From contig OY829546.1 in the NCBI GenBank assembly GCA_963691705.1, forward strand, positions 33,078,040 to 33,142,039: a stretch of 64,000 bases of DNA, given 5' to 3'. Of the stretch, positions 52,861 through 64,000 are shown one piece after another (the first letter of the stretch is position 1; the number at the start of each line of letters is the position of its first letter). A program made the translations under genes and the position numbers. The notes beneath the pieces were generated by a model. It searched no databases. It saw only the letters and a list, made by a program, of their open reading frames with translations, and was not told the DNA's origin. Source of the stretch: Viola odorata. Taxonomy: Eukaryota > Streptophyta > Magnoliopsida > Malpighiales > Violaceae.

Positions 52861-55086
52861 AGAAACAAGGGCGCTCTGTGGGGGGCAACCTACATGTTCT
52901 TCTCAAATATTTCAATTTTTGTCAGTTTTAATTTTGAATTTTGAATTTTGGGATATCCTTCCCTCAGACTTACTATTGAATTCCCCCTTTTATTTCAGGT
53001 GCAATGAGACTTATAAACTGGAGGGCAAGCAAAGGAAAGGATGACTAGAAGAAGATGTTGGAGGACATCAATGGTTAAGCCTAGTTCACCGGGGGGCAAG
53101 GCACAAGAAGCGGTAATTCACAACAAAGAGTTCTCTACGTCCATCCTACCCTTGCCTTCAGACCATCGCTAAGGCAGGTGCAGAGGAACGCTCCTCCTAT
53201 CAACTCTTGAACAATCCTCCTTGGGAAATTTTACCATCAAGACATTACTGTCACCAAGTGCCCTTTGCAAACCATTCCTCATCTTGGTGAAGAAATATAA
53301 CAATGATGGATGTGTGCCCTTCAGGGACCCCAACCTACATACTTAATGCATTCCGACTCTGTGCTACAATGATATTTACGCCCTACAAGACCCTTAACCG
53401 TAAATGCAAAATTCAAACATGGTCAAAATTTTCATTATCTGAATTTGATCACCATAATCATTCTCTGCAAGATCTCTCCATGTATAGGCATCATGATCGT
53501 ACGGTGGAGATCAAGCCTCTAATGTATGGGCCAGATGATGTTCAAGCTATATTTCTCGGACAAATCAAATTAGCAACTGGCCATCCCTAGCATAGAAGAT
53601 GTCTTCTCATGAAGAGTAATCAAGGAGCGAATCTAGAAAGATTTTAAAACGGTCACTATAATGAGTTGGCTTCTTTGTAGAATATCTTGCATCTGCAAAC
53701 AACCAGTCTCAAGATTCATTTTGAACCCATATTTCCTTGGCAATTTGACTAAGTCCAGAAGCGATTTAGCTATTTCAAAGGTTGAATCCACATGAGAGGA
53801 CTACACATATCAACTGATTATCCAGAAAACTATCTAAGCTCAGGACATCATTCAAGAACTTAATGGTCGTTCTTCAGAATGCTGTGATTGGCTATGTTTA
53901 TAGCAATACTATTATCCAGTTTGAATACAAAAGATGTGGGATCAAAGTCACAAAACCTATTCCGCGCTAACAAGCCTGTTTGGGGGTGTAAGTTGCCGAA
54001 GCTTTTCTCTTTATCCGCCTCCTCGGAAAATTCCACCGTCAAGACACTAGGTGCCTTTTACAAGCGGAACCCTTGACCTTACAGAAACATGACGAATAGG
54101 TGTTCCCCTAGGGTCCCGATCAATACTTAAATCGGTCATATTCTATGGCATAAGGACATTCACGCCCCGCCATGCTCCAAACTACGGACTCAAATTCAAT
54201 CATGGTCAAATCTTTCATGTGTTGAATTTGATCTGGTTTCGAAGCAATCACTGGCGTCTCTCTTCCCAAGCAGTTGATCATGATCGAACGGGTATTAATC
54301 ATTTCAGGAGTGGTTAGCTTCTCAGGGATGACTATCACCCATGATCGAATGACCTTCTCTTCATCATCACTTTGGGGAATGAATAAAAGCTTCCCTTTGT
54401 ATCTCAGTCAAGCTCACCAGCCTAGTGGTTCAAAGGGGTTGTCATCTCCTCAGCCATCATGATTTTAAGAAGAAATGTCCAGCAAAAGTCCAACGATGAC
54501 CAAACGAGCGGAAGCCTCAAGATAACATGTTGATCTTGTCATGATCATCACCTAAGAAGGTGCCACCAAGTTGAAGCTTCAGAGCCAAACATGATCGTGG
54601 GTATCAAAACTCATCATGAGCAGAATCAGAAGGCCTTGAATCGTTGACAATGCACCACATTTTTAATCCTCTATATATGGGGGCAAGCAAATCGGATGAG
54701 GGAGCCTTCAGAGAAGTCATCTCATTTGTCCACCTCGCACCTTGATCATGACACGTACTAAATGGGCATCATTCAAAGTCTGTCATTGTGATGTTGATCC
54801 ACGCAAAGGCCCAACTCAAGCGCCAAATCTTCAAAAGAGCATTCTCCAAAATGTGGTGCATGGACTTCATTTTTTGGATCCACCACAACAGTCGCGAACC
54901 CTCATTATAGGAGTTTCCCATCCCTTCGAAAGGTGAAGCAATGTCTTTCCCTGAGGATGAACTGATGTATCCCCAGAAACAACCCACACAATTAAATTAG
55001 CTAAGAAAAGATCGGTCACACTAAGTCTGGAACACTAATATGCATTTCCGTAAGGTGTCCGACTAACGCCATCAACGTCCTTCTGC
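52861..55086 (+). other. Non-coding interior of Ogre/Tat element with diverged duplication
   Basis: No coding motif. Segments near 53210-53600 and 54010-54400 resemble each other (CCRTCAAGACA, CAAATTCAAxCATGGTCAAA, TGAATTTGATC, ATCATGATCGxACGG), suggesting an old 800-bp tandem duplication. GGGGGCAACCTACATG at 52877 resembles the GGGAGGCAACCCATG motif of the Athila elements. Confidence 0.45.
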
Positions 55087-55135
55087 TTGTCTTATCCAGG
55101 ACCGCGAGTGCTACTCTCGTCCGGATATGAAGATT

Positions 55136-55330
55136 TCAGCACCAACATCCCATTGGGCAGCAACGCCCGAGGGGATCCTTCATTCCAAGTCCGGCACCAA
55201 CATCCCATTGGGCAGCAGTGCTCGAGTGAATTTCTCTTTCCGCATCAACATTCCTGTGGGCAGCAACGCCCAAATGGAACTTTCATTTTTGTTCCCCATC
55301 AAAATCTCAATGGTCGGCAACATCCAAACA
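55136..55330. repeat. Tandem repeat of about 54 bp, four units
   Basis: Units begin with CACCAACATCCCATTGGGCA near 55139 and 55193, then CATCAACATTCCTGTGGGCA near 55243 and CATCAAAATCTCAATGGTCG near 55299. Decay increases toward the right. The array opens frames on both strands that are not genes. Confidence 0.8.
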
Positions 55331-57056
55331 TAATTCCACAAAGTATAAATGGGTTTCGACATCCGATCAGAATCATGACGTGCTTGCCAATAAGCCTCGC
55401 TATACAAGGGAACTTGAATCATGCCATGGTTGCCTGCATCATGTCATGTTAGGAAATAAATATTTTTGACTTTATAAACTGTGCATAATTTTTTTTGAAT
55501 AAAATCCACACTACCCTCAAATTTTTCAAACCTTCCCTAAATTGAGCATGTTCATCATTTTATTGCATCATGGATAACTTGTGCATCCATTTAAAATTAT
55601 ATGACATGCATGATCTCGCCTGCTAGCTCTTATATTTGCAGCATGCCTTAGACGTAAGCAGCCATAAATACATCCCTGTGAGCATTTTGGGCCTTCACAC
55701 CATACTTTGTTCATGAGTGCAAATGCTAAACTAAGTGCTAGTTAGATTTATATAATATCCAACGACATGCACCATTAGACATGGGATAGTAGTAAAATGA
55801 CAAAGGACTTTGCTCTTTGCTTCCACATTCTTTGGTCTTTTCAACCCTTTGCCTATAAAATTTATCCTTGCACATTATCCTACAAATTCAACTCAATATG
55901 TTTATAAACCACTTGTAAACTCTTTTATTTCCACTTGAACCCCCCTCAGCCAATGAGCAGTGGTTAACCGAGATTCTTAACCAGAGGTAAGGTGCACCTC
56001 AAATATGGTTTACAAAAAAAATAAGAAGCTCCCGAGGATTGCTGATAGACAACGCTGGAAACAGGCCGAGCAAAACTAGAAACGAAGGTCTCTGCCAAAA
56101 TTAGAACTGGGGAAAGCCAAAATGAAAATCGTACTTGCTTTGCTTACTGTTCGCATTTACAATTGACTCCAAAAAAAAAATAATAAAAAAAAATTTAATA
56201 TAAAAATATCAATCAAAAAAGTGTTTCAAGGAACACGAGTCAATAAAAGCGGAAGCAAGTACGGAAAAGTCCGAAATCAACAAAAGATGATCTCAGGAAA
56301 GATCATCTCCAGTCAAGATCAAAGAATTTGAGCACTTCGCCCTTAAAATGACCAAGAAGGAGCGATCTCGAAAAAAAGAAAAAGAAAAAAAGAGATCATC
56401 CCCAACGAAGATCAAAGAATTTGAGCACTTCGCCCTCGAAATGACCGAGAAGGAGCATCTCCAGCAAAACTCAGGCGCTTCGCCGACAAAAGATGATCTC
56501 AGGATAAATCATCCCTAGAGAACTTGCACACTTTGCCCTCATCGCGGCCAATCAACAAGCACTGCTCATTGAACCCTTTTTCTTTCTGCTAAAAAGCACC
56601 TTGCTAAACAGACTTTTTTTTCTTCCTTCTTTCAAAAACTACACACCACATTTCTTCTCCCCAGCAAAGTCCTTTCGATTATATGAAGGCCCATGCATGT
56701 GCATCTTCATTTAAAGTTTATTCACTCGGATTGACATTGCAAATCTGACTTTGTGCTATGTTTGTTGCATTTTTATGAGTGTAAACACGTAGCCTTATTT
56801 CTGAGTGTGAGCGCAAACACCAGTATCCGGTGAGGATTGCCTACGTAATGTTGTGGGAAAGTCTTGTTCTTGAGGTTGTTATCTCCTGGGGCAAGATGCA
56901 GATGCTTTTCTAGGCTTGTATCAAGCATGCTCATATGACAGAAAATTGGATGACAAGTTATCCAAAGATGCATAAACTTGTTGAACCTTGTCTTGATAGG
57001 GAAGTTGCTTTTATCTCAATGAAATACTGGGGGCAAACCTTAGGGTAGTGTGGGAA
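55331..57056. other. Non-coding region with 110-bp repeats
   Basis: No gene. At 56287-56530, units containing GATCAAAGAATTTGAGCACTT and CGCCCT..AAATGACC..GAAGGAGC recur about every 115 bp. TATA-like GCCTATAAAATTT lies at 55849. Near 56770-56860 is text that resembles 6905-7000 inverted (GAGTGTAAACAC, TATCCGGTGAGGATTGC). A polypurine-like TAGGGTAGTGTGGGAA lies at about 57041. Confidence 0.5.
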
Positions 57057-57668
57057 TACTTTCATATACAACATACATGATTTGATCTCATTATTTTTCC
57101 ATTTACCAATTTGCTCTCCCTTTTTTCCATCCACTGCTGCTTCGTGTTTGTTTCCTCCCTATTTGCAGGATACAGAAATGGTTCAGTGGAATATCCGGCG
57201 TAGACACTCCGATGCTTAAGTCAGTAAGTGTTTTAAAAATAGCAGCGGCTCTAGTAAGTGAATTCTGGCTTACTTGATGATTTTCATTATGGGGTATTTA
57301 TGGGCCACTGGAGGCGATAGCTGGGCACGAGGGCCATATCCAGGTGAGACGTCGCTCCTGATGACGTCACGGGCGATACCTTAACCCGACATCATCAGAG
57401 ATACCTGAGGTAACGTCAAGGTTGATGTCTCCGAGGAGGGTACCAGAGGCGATACCTACGATCATGTCGGGGGCGATAGCTCTACAGGTCCCTGGGATGG
57501 GATGATGCCGTGCGTTAAGAGACGCGTGAGACCTCCCCCCCGCTGAAGTCGACCATCCCAGTAAACTCTTCAAGGTCTGGTAGCGATAGCTTAGATGTCC
57601 GATAAGGCGGGTGGGACTCCATCTTCGGCAGGGGTCATAATTACAGAAATGCCCTTAGGATTGCCTTA
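57057..57668. other. Possible LTR or leader remnant before Tat RNase H
   Basis: No gene. The repeated words GGCGATAGC and GCGATACC (57313, 57371, 57449, 57472, 57584) form an irregular array. CAGAAATGCCCTTAGGATTG precedes the start of RNase H similarity, so a deletion junction must lie near 57660-57690. Confidence 0.4.
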
Positions 57669-58300
57669 ATGGTTATCAATGGGTTACAATACAAATCCCG
57701 GCCGTCTGTGAAAGCCCAAATATTAGCAAATTTTATAGTTGAATGCACGTTTACAGAAGACCCGCTGATGGACCTGACCGAAGAGGAAAAAGAAGACTTA
57801 GAACTCCCGTTTCCAGAATCCTACACTGATTTGTGGATAATCCATGTGGACGGGGCTAAAAATCAAGAGTCAGTAGGGGTAGGAATCTTTATGGTTGGAC
57901 CGCATGATGTGCAGATACGATACGCCATCAGAATATTGCAGCCGTTATCTAATAACACGGCAGAGTATGAGGCGTTATTGGCCGGACTCAGAATAGGTAG
58001 GAACTTCTCTAGCAAAGCCATACACGACACCGAAATGATGGGAGACCTGCGGCTAAAAATCTGTGGAGACTCTAAGCTAATAATAGATCAAGTCTTGGGA
58101 CATTCCTAAGCTAAAGAACCAATCATGATCTGATACCTCGCTAAGGTGAGATCTGAATTATTGGAGATAAAGAAAAGCGGCATGCAGGTCAGCTTTGAGC
58201 ACATCCCCAGAGAAGATAACGCCGAGGCAGACAATCTTGCTAAGCTCACGACAAATATCATTCCCAAGGGAGTCTACTACCGAGAAATACCCGTACCCTC
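57669..58300 (+). pseudogene. Tat-lineage RNase H
   Basis: Begins in the connection region (YKSRPSVKAQILANFIVECT), followed by the RNase H: IHVDGAKNQESVGVGIFMV (Asp), SNNTAEYEALLAGLRIG (Glu), KICGDSKLIIDQVLGHS (Asp), then two stops near 58108-58135, and VSFEHIPREDNAEADNLAKL (last Asp). This arrangement is that of the additional RNase H of Tat elements. RT, protease and gag that should precede it are missing. All four acidic positions are retained, but the frame is interrupted. Confidence 0.88.
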
Positions 58301-59584
58301 CTTCATGGAGGAACAAGTATCATTCTGTGTTGAAGAAGCTGCTAACGACTGGCGAATCCCCGTAATAAAATATTTAAAACATGATGAGTTGCCGGCAGAT
58401 AACACTGAAAAAATTTTTTTTTTGAAGCAAGCGGCACGATGCACGTACTACAATAGGGAACTAATCAGGAGATGTTTCTCTCATCCAACCGCAAAGTGTA
58501 TAACAGAACAGGAAGGCCTCCATACTTTGAAAGAAATTCATGAAGGAATATGCGGCATGCATGTGGCTGGCGATACTATGGCAGCCCAAGTCTTTCGGGC
58601 AGGATTCTACTAGCCCACCATTCACAGAGACTGTCATAACTTTGTACGAACCTGCCATAAATGTCAGGAATTCGCTAAAATTCCTCAGAAACCTGCCGTG
58701 GAAATTTCTGAGATAGTCGCTCCTTGCCCGTTTGCTAAGTGGGGCATCGACATTTTAGGCCCTTTCCCAAAAGCCAGGTCTCAACTCAAATTTGTAGTCG
58801 TGGCGGTAGACTATTTTACGAAATGGGCAGAAGCAGAAGCGGTAGCCAAGATCACCATGGAAAAAATTGGCGTTTCTTCAAACATCAAATCATAATGCGA
58901 TTCGGGGTACCTCGCATATTGGTCAGCGATAATGGAACGCAGTTCATGAGCCAATTTTTTAGAAATCAGTGCGCGGAATTTCAAATTGAGCAAAGGTTTT
59001 CTTCCGTAGCACATCCGCAGACCAATGGTCAGGCGGAAGTGACCAATCGTAGCATCCTTAGTGGCATCAAAAGAAATTTAGAAGGCTCTAAAAAGAAATG
59101 GGCAGACGAACTGCCGTACGTGATGTGGGCCTATCGTATGACCGTTAAAGCCAGCATGGGAGAAACACCCTTCACGTTAGTTTTTGGCACGGAAGCCGTC
59201 ACCCCAGTAGAGATTGGCACCTTGAGCTTGAGAGTGACATATTTTAAAGAAGAAATAAACGAAGAAAGGTTACGTGCAAACCTCGATGTGCTACCTGAGT
59301 GATAAGAAGAGACTCTCTTGAAAACCTTGCATTACAAGTGAAAGATGGCGTAATACCATAACAGACAAGTCAGAGAGCGATTGCTCAAAGCGGGAGATTT
59401 AGTGCTCAGGGACAAACGAGCGGCAGGACAACGCATGGGAAAACTCAGTCCAAACTGGGACGACCCATATCGTGTCACCCGCGTTATCGGGAAGGGAGCA
59501 TATCATTTGGAAACACTCGATGGTACTCCCTTACAAAACTCTTGGAACATAGCTCGCTTAAAATTATATCATGCCAGAAACTGA
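58301..59584 (+). pseudogene. Tat-lineage integrase
   Basis: N-terminal zinc region: EIHEGICGMHVAGDTMAAQV and CHKCQEFAKIPQK, with a TAG near 58612. Core: FAKWGIDILGPFPKARSQLK (first Asp), a frameshift near 58860-58868 at a run of A, then FGVPRILVSDNGTQF (second Asp) and [15 protein letters not shown] (Glu). TGA near 59300 and another interruption precede the C-terminal part 59381-59584 (LKAGDLVLRDKRAAGQRMGK, LSPNWDDPYRV, NSWNIARLKLYHARN, stop at 59582). The catalytic triad is intact on paper. Stops and a shift break it. Confidence 0.9.
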
Positions 59585-59686
59585 TTTGTCTTCCGATTGA
59601 GTAATATCAGCACGCTTTAACAAATGAATCAAGAATATTTCCCATGCACTCTATGATTGATAACATGCAGATAACGAAGAATGCCA

Positions 59687-60190
59687 GGAGTGAAAATCCT
59701 ATCCTTGTGAGGCCGATCCTGATCAGACGGCTCATTAAGACGAGGCACGCCCTGGCGTACTCAAAGTTTAGTGTTGGGAGTGAAAATCCTATCCTTGTGG
59801 TAATCGTGCTAACATAGACGGTCCATTAAGACGAGGCACGCCCCAACACCCCCGGGAGTGAAAATCCTATCCTTGTGGCAACCGTGCTAATATAGACGGC
59901 CCATTAAGACGAGGCATACCCCGATATCCTTGGGAGTAAAAATCCTATCCTTATGGCAACCGTGCTAATATAGGCATCCCATTAAGACGAGGCACGTCCC
60001 AAGGAGATAGTAACTCTGCCCTGGAAGTAAAAATCCTATCCTTGTGACGATTGTGCTAACATAGACAGCTCATTAAGACGAGGCACATTCCAGGGGCGCG
60101 AGGTTTCAACGCTTGGAAGTGAAAATCCTATCCTTGTGATAGCCGGTCCTGATCAGACGGCTCACTAAGACAAGGCACGCTCCAAGCCGA
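59687..60190. repeat. Tandem repeat downstream of integrase, six units
   Basis: Units begin GGAGTGAAAATCCTATCCTT (or GAAGTAAAAATCC) at about 59688, 59778, 59856, 59934, 60025 and 60117; spacing is 78-92 bp. Each contains TTGTG, then ATTAAGACGAGGCAC about 50 bp on. Tandem arrays in the region after pol are a known habit of Tat/Ogre elements. Confidence 0.92.
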
Positions 60191-61370
60191 CCGTTGACAA
60201 GTGAAACAACAAGGGATATCCCAGCCAGTAACCGAACGGCAAATACCCGGTGAAGTGGAGCTGGAAAGATATCTCTATGGCCAAAGTAATGCCCCGGCAA
60301 GGCCGGATTCAGCAAGATTGAATGAGAAATCAATACTAGCAAAACCCCGACATACGAGGGTAAAGGCCTGTAGAGGCAATTAATGTGTATCATTACATGT
60401 GATTTTTACTAACATGGCAAAGCAACATTTGAGAATGTGCAGGAAAATCAATGAAATATCGAAATAGTTAAGAGACTAATGCCCACAAAGGCAGCTACAG
60501 TACACAAGAATTTATGGTTACCTACGGGGTATCCCTTATCGTTAGCAGGAGAGTATATCCTCAGTGATAAGAATAATTGTATATCATCTTTCACCCACGG
60601 TATTGGGAGAAGCACTGTTTATGTCTACAATACCTTTTTCCTGATATGGAAAATTATATTCTGCAATACTACGCTACTTTGATGTCTACTCTAACAACAG
60701 AGGGCAGCGACAACCTATGCACAATGTAGCAAAGATGGCATCAGACCATTCTCTAAAATGTCACCAAAGAAGGTGATGCTAAAGCAACGTCAGCTATATG
60801 ACATGAGGAAATTATCTTCTGAATCTCGATAGAAAGAAAGCGCGACGGAAAAGGTTGCGAAAGATTCTATCACGGAGGCTAAATTATTGACGCCCCCAAA
60901 GAGAACGCTGCGTTAGCATATTTATGTATTTCTCGAGGCAGAAATACCTCAGCAACCTGTATGTGACGTATCGTTATGAAGTTGCACCACAAATGTTGCG
61001 GTCGATTTACCACACAAGGTACGATGATCATATCAGTCCGATTCTTATTAACTACTTCGTGACAGAAATTTAATATAACGAGCCTTATAAATAAAATTTC
61101 AAGTAAAAGAAGTGGCAACCATTCAAGAGAAATCAGAAATAGTCAGATATTACAAACGCTTCCAAATAAGGGACAAAATATGCCACCGCCAAAAAAGTCA
61201 AAAAGCTAAAAGCACAGAGCTTATGAGGGAGCTGTTGCGTTGTTCCTTGCTTGATCAGCCGCCCTCTGCCGATAGAAGTCATCATCAGTCACGTGCAGGG
61301 TATTTTCATCATAGTAGGCAGCAAGATCGTTGACCCGAAGGGCGTCTGCCCCATAGTCATTGCTCCTTCC
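60191..61370. other. Non-coding region between the array and the antisense frame
   Basis: No recognisable coding sequence on either strand. Short open frames without motifs. Confidence 0.45.
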
Positions 61371-61371
61371 T

Positions 61372-63422
61372 TCATAACCAATGATATTTCTCAGCAGAAA
61401 GACTGAGCTCAGCAGACAACTCAGGGTTTCTGCGCCCCTCCAATTCCAGCCTAGCCTCTTCCTTAGAAAGCCGGGTGTTCAGGACAACACCCTTTTGTTT
61501 CTCTTCTTCCAAGGCAAGCCTAGCAGTTTCTGCCTCCTTTTTGGCGTCAGCCGCAACACCTAGAAGTTCCTCGCGCTCAGACGTCAATCTATCCAGCTCC
61601 TTTTGAACCTCTGCCGCTACTCACGCGTCCTCCTCATCCAAATAATGAAGATGGCAAAAAGAGAAGAACAACTGAGAACGAACAAGATTTATGCGCTCTT
61701 GACGGCTCTTGGCCAAGAACGCATCTCTTTCCCTTCGATGTGATAGCGTCCGCACTGCCAAAAGGGATGAAGACGCGAGAGAAGCGTCGCTACCATCAGA
61801 CTCTACCAACTGGAGAGCTTCCTCCCTAAAACTGCTTAATTTAACCTGATGAGTTACAGGACCAGAAAAGGTGTATGTACTCACACCAGCTATCAGCTCG
61901 GAAGCAGCGTTGCCCCTTTCGATTGGAGGAGGAGAGATAGGAACAAAGGACAGGGTAGGGGGAGAAGGAGGATGACTAGTAGAACCCCCCGCATTAGGAC
62001 CAAAAGACCCACCCGCGGCAAACAACACATCCGAGTTAAAACCCATACCAGCGGAAGAGGAATGAAGCGGAGAAGACTCACCAAAGGTTGGAAAGTCACC
62101 ACCAAGGTTAGCATCTTGGGAGGACTTAGGAAATACGCCATCTCTTGCGGGGGCGTTAGGAAAGGGATTAACGCCAGAAGAGGACGGGCTGCTCTGAAAA
62201 TCATACCGAGCCTTCTTCTGACGGTCTGCGAGAAAGCCCGAAATGGACATGTTCTCGGCGGAAGGTGAACGAGAGGAAGCAGTGCCAACTCCCTAAAAAA
62301 GAAACGAAGCACAATAAGAGGACAACAAAGGAATAGAAGAAAATGATAGTAGCAGTAACGACTAACGGTACCTGAATGGACGTAGAAACCAGGGAACTCC
62401 CGAAGGAATGGTGTCGGCGACGGTGACTCCCGAGTAGGTAGTACCCTGAGGGAGAACGGGATGCCCACCGCTTGCTCTCCTACTTCTCTTTTTCTCGCAA
62501 CACATACTCGCGAAGATGATGCCCGAGTAGTGTCAAGGGTAGCAGTAGTGGCAGCGGTAGCAACGGCGGCAGAGGCAGCGACGACTTCCTCTCTCTTCTT
62601 CTGCTCTCTTCTCTTTTTCCTCCTAATGTACTCAGTCTCCCAACCAAGCGGAGGCACTGCATAGTTGCCAAAAAATGTCAGTCTTAGTACTTCCCAGAAG
62701 AATAAAGAAAGGGGGATAAATACTCACCCATTTTGCACTCTTCAACATTCACCCCGTTAGCCACTTTACGAGTATCGACACTAAAGTCCAGTTGGAGAAG
62801 TGTCTGTAGGCAACCGTCCTCCGAAGAAGAAAGCGGTTTCCTACTACCCCAAGCCACATTTTTGACTTTATGATTAAACCCGGTCCTCCACAAGGGTTTA
62901 GGCAGATCAGCGATAAAAAATCCCTCTTTCCAGCCAGCAATGGAAGACTCGATGTTCATGAGTTTCCAGGTGAAGGGCTTTAAGGAATCATCATCATAAC
63001 GGGGCGCTATCGATATAACCCCTCTACGAGAACTGAAAAATATTTTGAAGTAATGCTAGGGAAGGGCATTCAATTTCCTTAAACCGGCATAACGCCAGGA
63101 AAGCATAAACAACAAAAATTACGTTAGGGCTCAGTTAGGCCGGATTCAAGTCACAATCAATCAAAAATTGTCTCACTAAGGGGTCAAGAGGAAGCCGAAA
63201 CCCATAACCAAATAATTTGGTGTACAACATCCTACTATTATCAGGCATTTCGCTATTAAGGCGAAGCGACTCAGAAGCAACTCGAACTGAGTAGCCATCT
63301 AGAAATTGAGCATTAAACATAGCCAACCCATGATGAACCATGGGCAAAGTATACAGAGAAGTGGGCGTGTTTTCAATCTTTTCTTCCCCAACAGACTTTT
63401 TAGAGCGATGAGTTCTCGCCAT
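61372..63422 (-). CDS. Antisense extra ORF of Tat element, transposase_28-like, with introns
   Basis: Starts at ATG 63420-63422 (MARTHRSKKSVGEEK). The conserved block FGYGFRLPLDPLVRQFLIDC, a TAA where the family usually has Gln, and LSPNVIFVVYAFLALC resemble the plant 'putative gypsy type transposon' domain (Pfam Transposase_28). A good intron lies at 62658-62727 (GGGTGAGT donor, ATGCAG acceptor), joining to MVPPLGWETEYIRRKKRR. A second likely intron lies at about 62293-62371 (CAGGTACCG donor, TTTTTTAG acceptor), but its phase does not fit, so a one-base shift has occurred. The third exon carries a Ser/Pro-rich part (from MSISGFLADRQKKARYD) and, after a TGA at 61621, a predicted coiled coil (61372-61620; LTSEREELLG, EAETARLALEEEKQKG). 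At least three disabling changes are seen. Function unknown. Tat elements are known to carry extra ORFs between pol and the 3' LTR, some antisense. Confidence 0.7.
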
Positions 63423-63584
63423 AATTCACAAAAGAGGAGGAAGTAAGGAGAAAGAAATGAGTGTACCTTCGATAAAGAAACACCAGGAAATCTGGAACAG
63501 AGAAGAAGGAGCAATGCGAATCATTTTTAGAAGGAAACAATGTGTGGGAAAGGTGATAAAAAAGAAAAGAGGAGGCGGCGAGAA

Positions 63585-63597
63585 CATTATATATAAA
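63585..63597 (-). promoter_or_regulatory. TATA box of the antisense frame
   Basis: GGTTTATATATAATG on the minus strand, about 165 bp before the ATG at 63422. Transcription would start near 63560, giving a 5' UTR of about 140 nt. It suggests the antisense frame has its own promoter. Confidence 0.55.
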
Positions 63598-64000
63598 CCT
63601 AGAAGGGTCAAAAGACGCGACCTGTGAACAAACGACACATGGCATAAGGACGTGTCGAAAAGAAGTGACACGTGCGAAGAATCGTAACCTTTCAAAGCGA
63701 CGAGACGCTTCAGTCCTTGTTGCTCCCTAGGAGGTGCTTGCCTCAAACACTTCATCAAAAGAAAGACACGTGTCCCTCCTCATCATGACTCTTTCAAATC
63801 GCATTTATTAGGGGATTTGTAGCATTTAATGCTCTAAAAAGAAGCACCAGCTCTGACATGCAATCTCAGGAAATGTTGAGTTAGCGAAAAGGCACCAGTA
63901 AGGTGTGACCAGCGTTAGCACACCAAGACCCAAGAGTCAAGAAAAGAAGCAACAACAGTTTACAGTGTTTGCGTTATTACAAGACAACTTTATGATGGTT
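63598..64000. other. Window end, presumed Tat 3' region
   Basis: ACGTG-rich text (CACGTGTC, GACACGTGCG, GGACGTGTC at 63645-63775) upstream of the antisense TATA box. It resembles clustered G-box/ABRE-like ACGTG cores. No gene and no LTR border seen before the end. Confidence 0.4.

Larger units (their letters stand above)
47932..57056 (+). mobile_element. Ogre/Tat-type element, 5' LTR to degenerate interior (right limit uncertain)
   Basis: Plus-strand element of the same family as the one at 1-3675, inserted in the copia RT fragment (last flanking bases TCCGG at 47927-47931). It comprises the LTR (47932-50161), primer site, leader with low-complexity repeats, a broken gag (51560-52830), then several kilobases of non-coding repeats. 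No RT, RNase H or integrase of its own was seen. No 3' LTR ending GGTGCGACA followed by TCCGG is visible, so the end is truncated or beyond reach. The right limit at about 57056 is a guess, set by a polypurine-like TAGGGTAGTGTGGGAA. Confidence 0.55.

Noticed and set aside
53303..54076. Short frames in the interior of the right-hand Ogre/Tat element
   Set aside because: No gag, pol or known-domain motif. The underlying DNA is a diverged duplication.
55087..55452. Frames of 68-121 codons over the 54-bp repeats
   Set aside because: Repeat-derived and open on both strands. No family recognised.

Overview
The window is nuclear DNA from a flowering plant, probably a eudicot. It holds two intron-containing genes with plant splice sites (GT/AG, T-rich introns), embedded in plant-specific transposon lineages: Athila and Ogre/Tat (Ty3/gypsy), Ty1/copia, hAT, Mutator-like and Stowaway. 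There is no sign of bacterial or organellar organisation. Nearly all retrotransposon coding sequence is broken by stops and frameshifts.

Left part (1-22.8 kb). A minus-strand Ogre/Tat element enters from the left edge (leader, primer site and LTR, to 3675). Next is a plus-strand Athila-type element with a 5-bp target duplication ATAAT (3846-22837). It has lost everything between its 5' LTR and the end of integrase, but keeps a decayed Athila env-position (ORF2) frame. A second, nearly full-length Athila element (5067-17967, minus strand, duplication ACTCC) sits inside that frame. The inner element has both LTRs, a tRNA-Asp primer site, gag, protease, RT, RNase H, integrase and ORF2, all damaged. 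A Stowaway MITE lies in its 3' LTR.

Middle part (22.8-39.5 kb). This is the only gene-bearing stretch. A three-exon gene (25462-26498) encodes a 174-residue conserved plant protein of unknown function. A four-exon gene (31157-33135) encodes a 209-residue Smr-domain protein that looks 5'-truncated and re-headed. Around them lie a Stowaway MITE, a hAT element with an 8-bp duplication (27483-30203), and a second hAT-like element (34843-37971) that carries a PPR gene fragment, a long foldback and 65-bp repeats.

Right part (39.3-64 kb). A decayed copia element has been split three times: by a Mutator-like element with a 9-bp duplication (39550-41127), by an almost complete copia element (41415-47337, duplication CCACC), and by an Ogre/Tat element starting at 47932. 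The inner copia has two striking features. Its LTRs carry 22-23 copies of an 18-bp unit built on a MYB-like palindrome, just upstream of the TATA box. It also lacks a tRNA primer site; a 14-nt segment complementary to its own LTR lies exactly where that site should be. The last 7 kb hold a Tat-lineage fragment with plus-strand RNase H and integrase, a tandem array, and then an antisense, intron-containing reading frame with its own TATA box.

The genes do not form a pathway. The window is mainly a record of nested insertion and decay around two host genes. The best candidates for something undescribed are the self-complementary primer region and the palindrome array of the copia element at 41415-47337.
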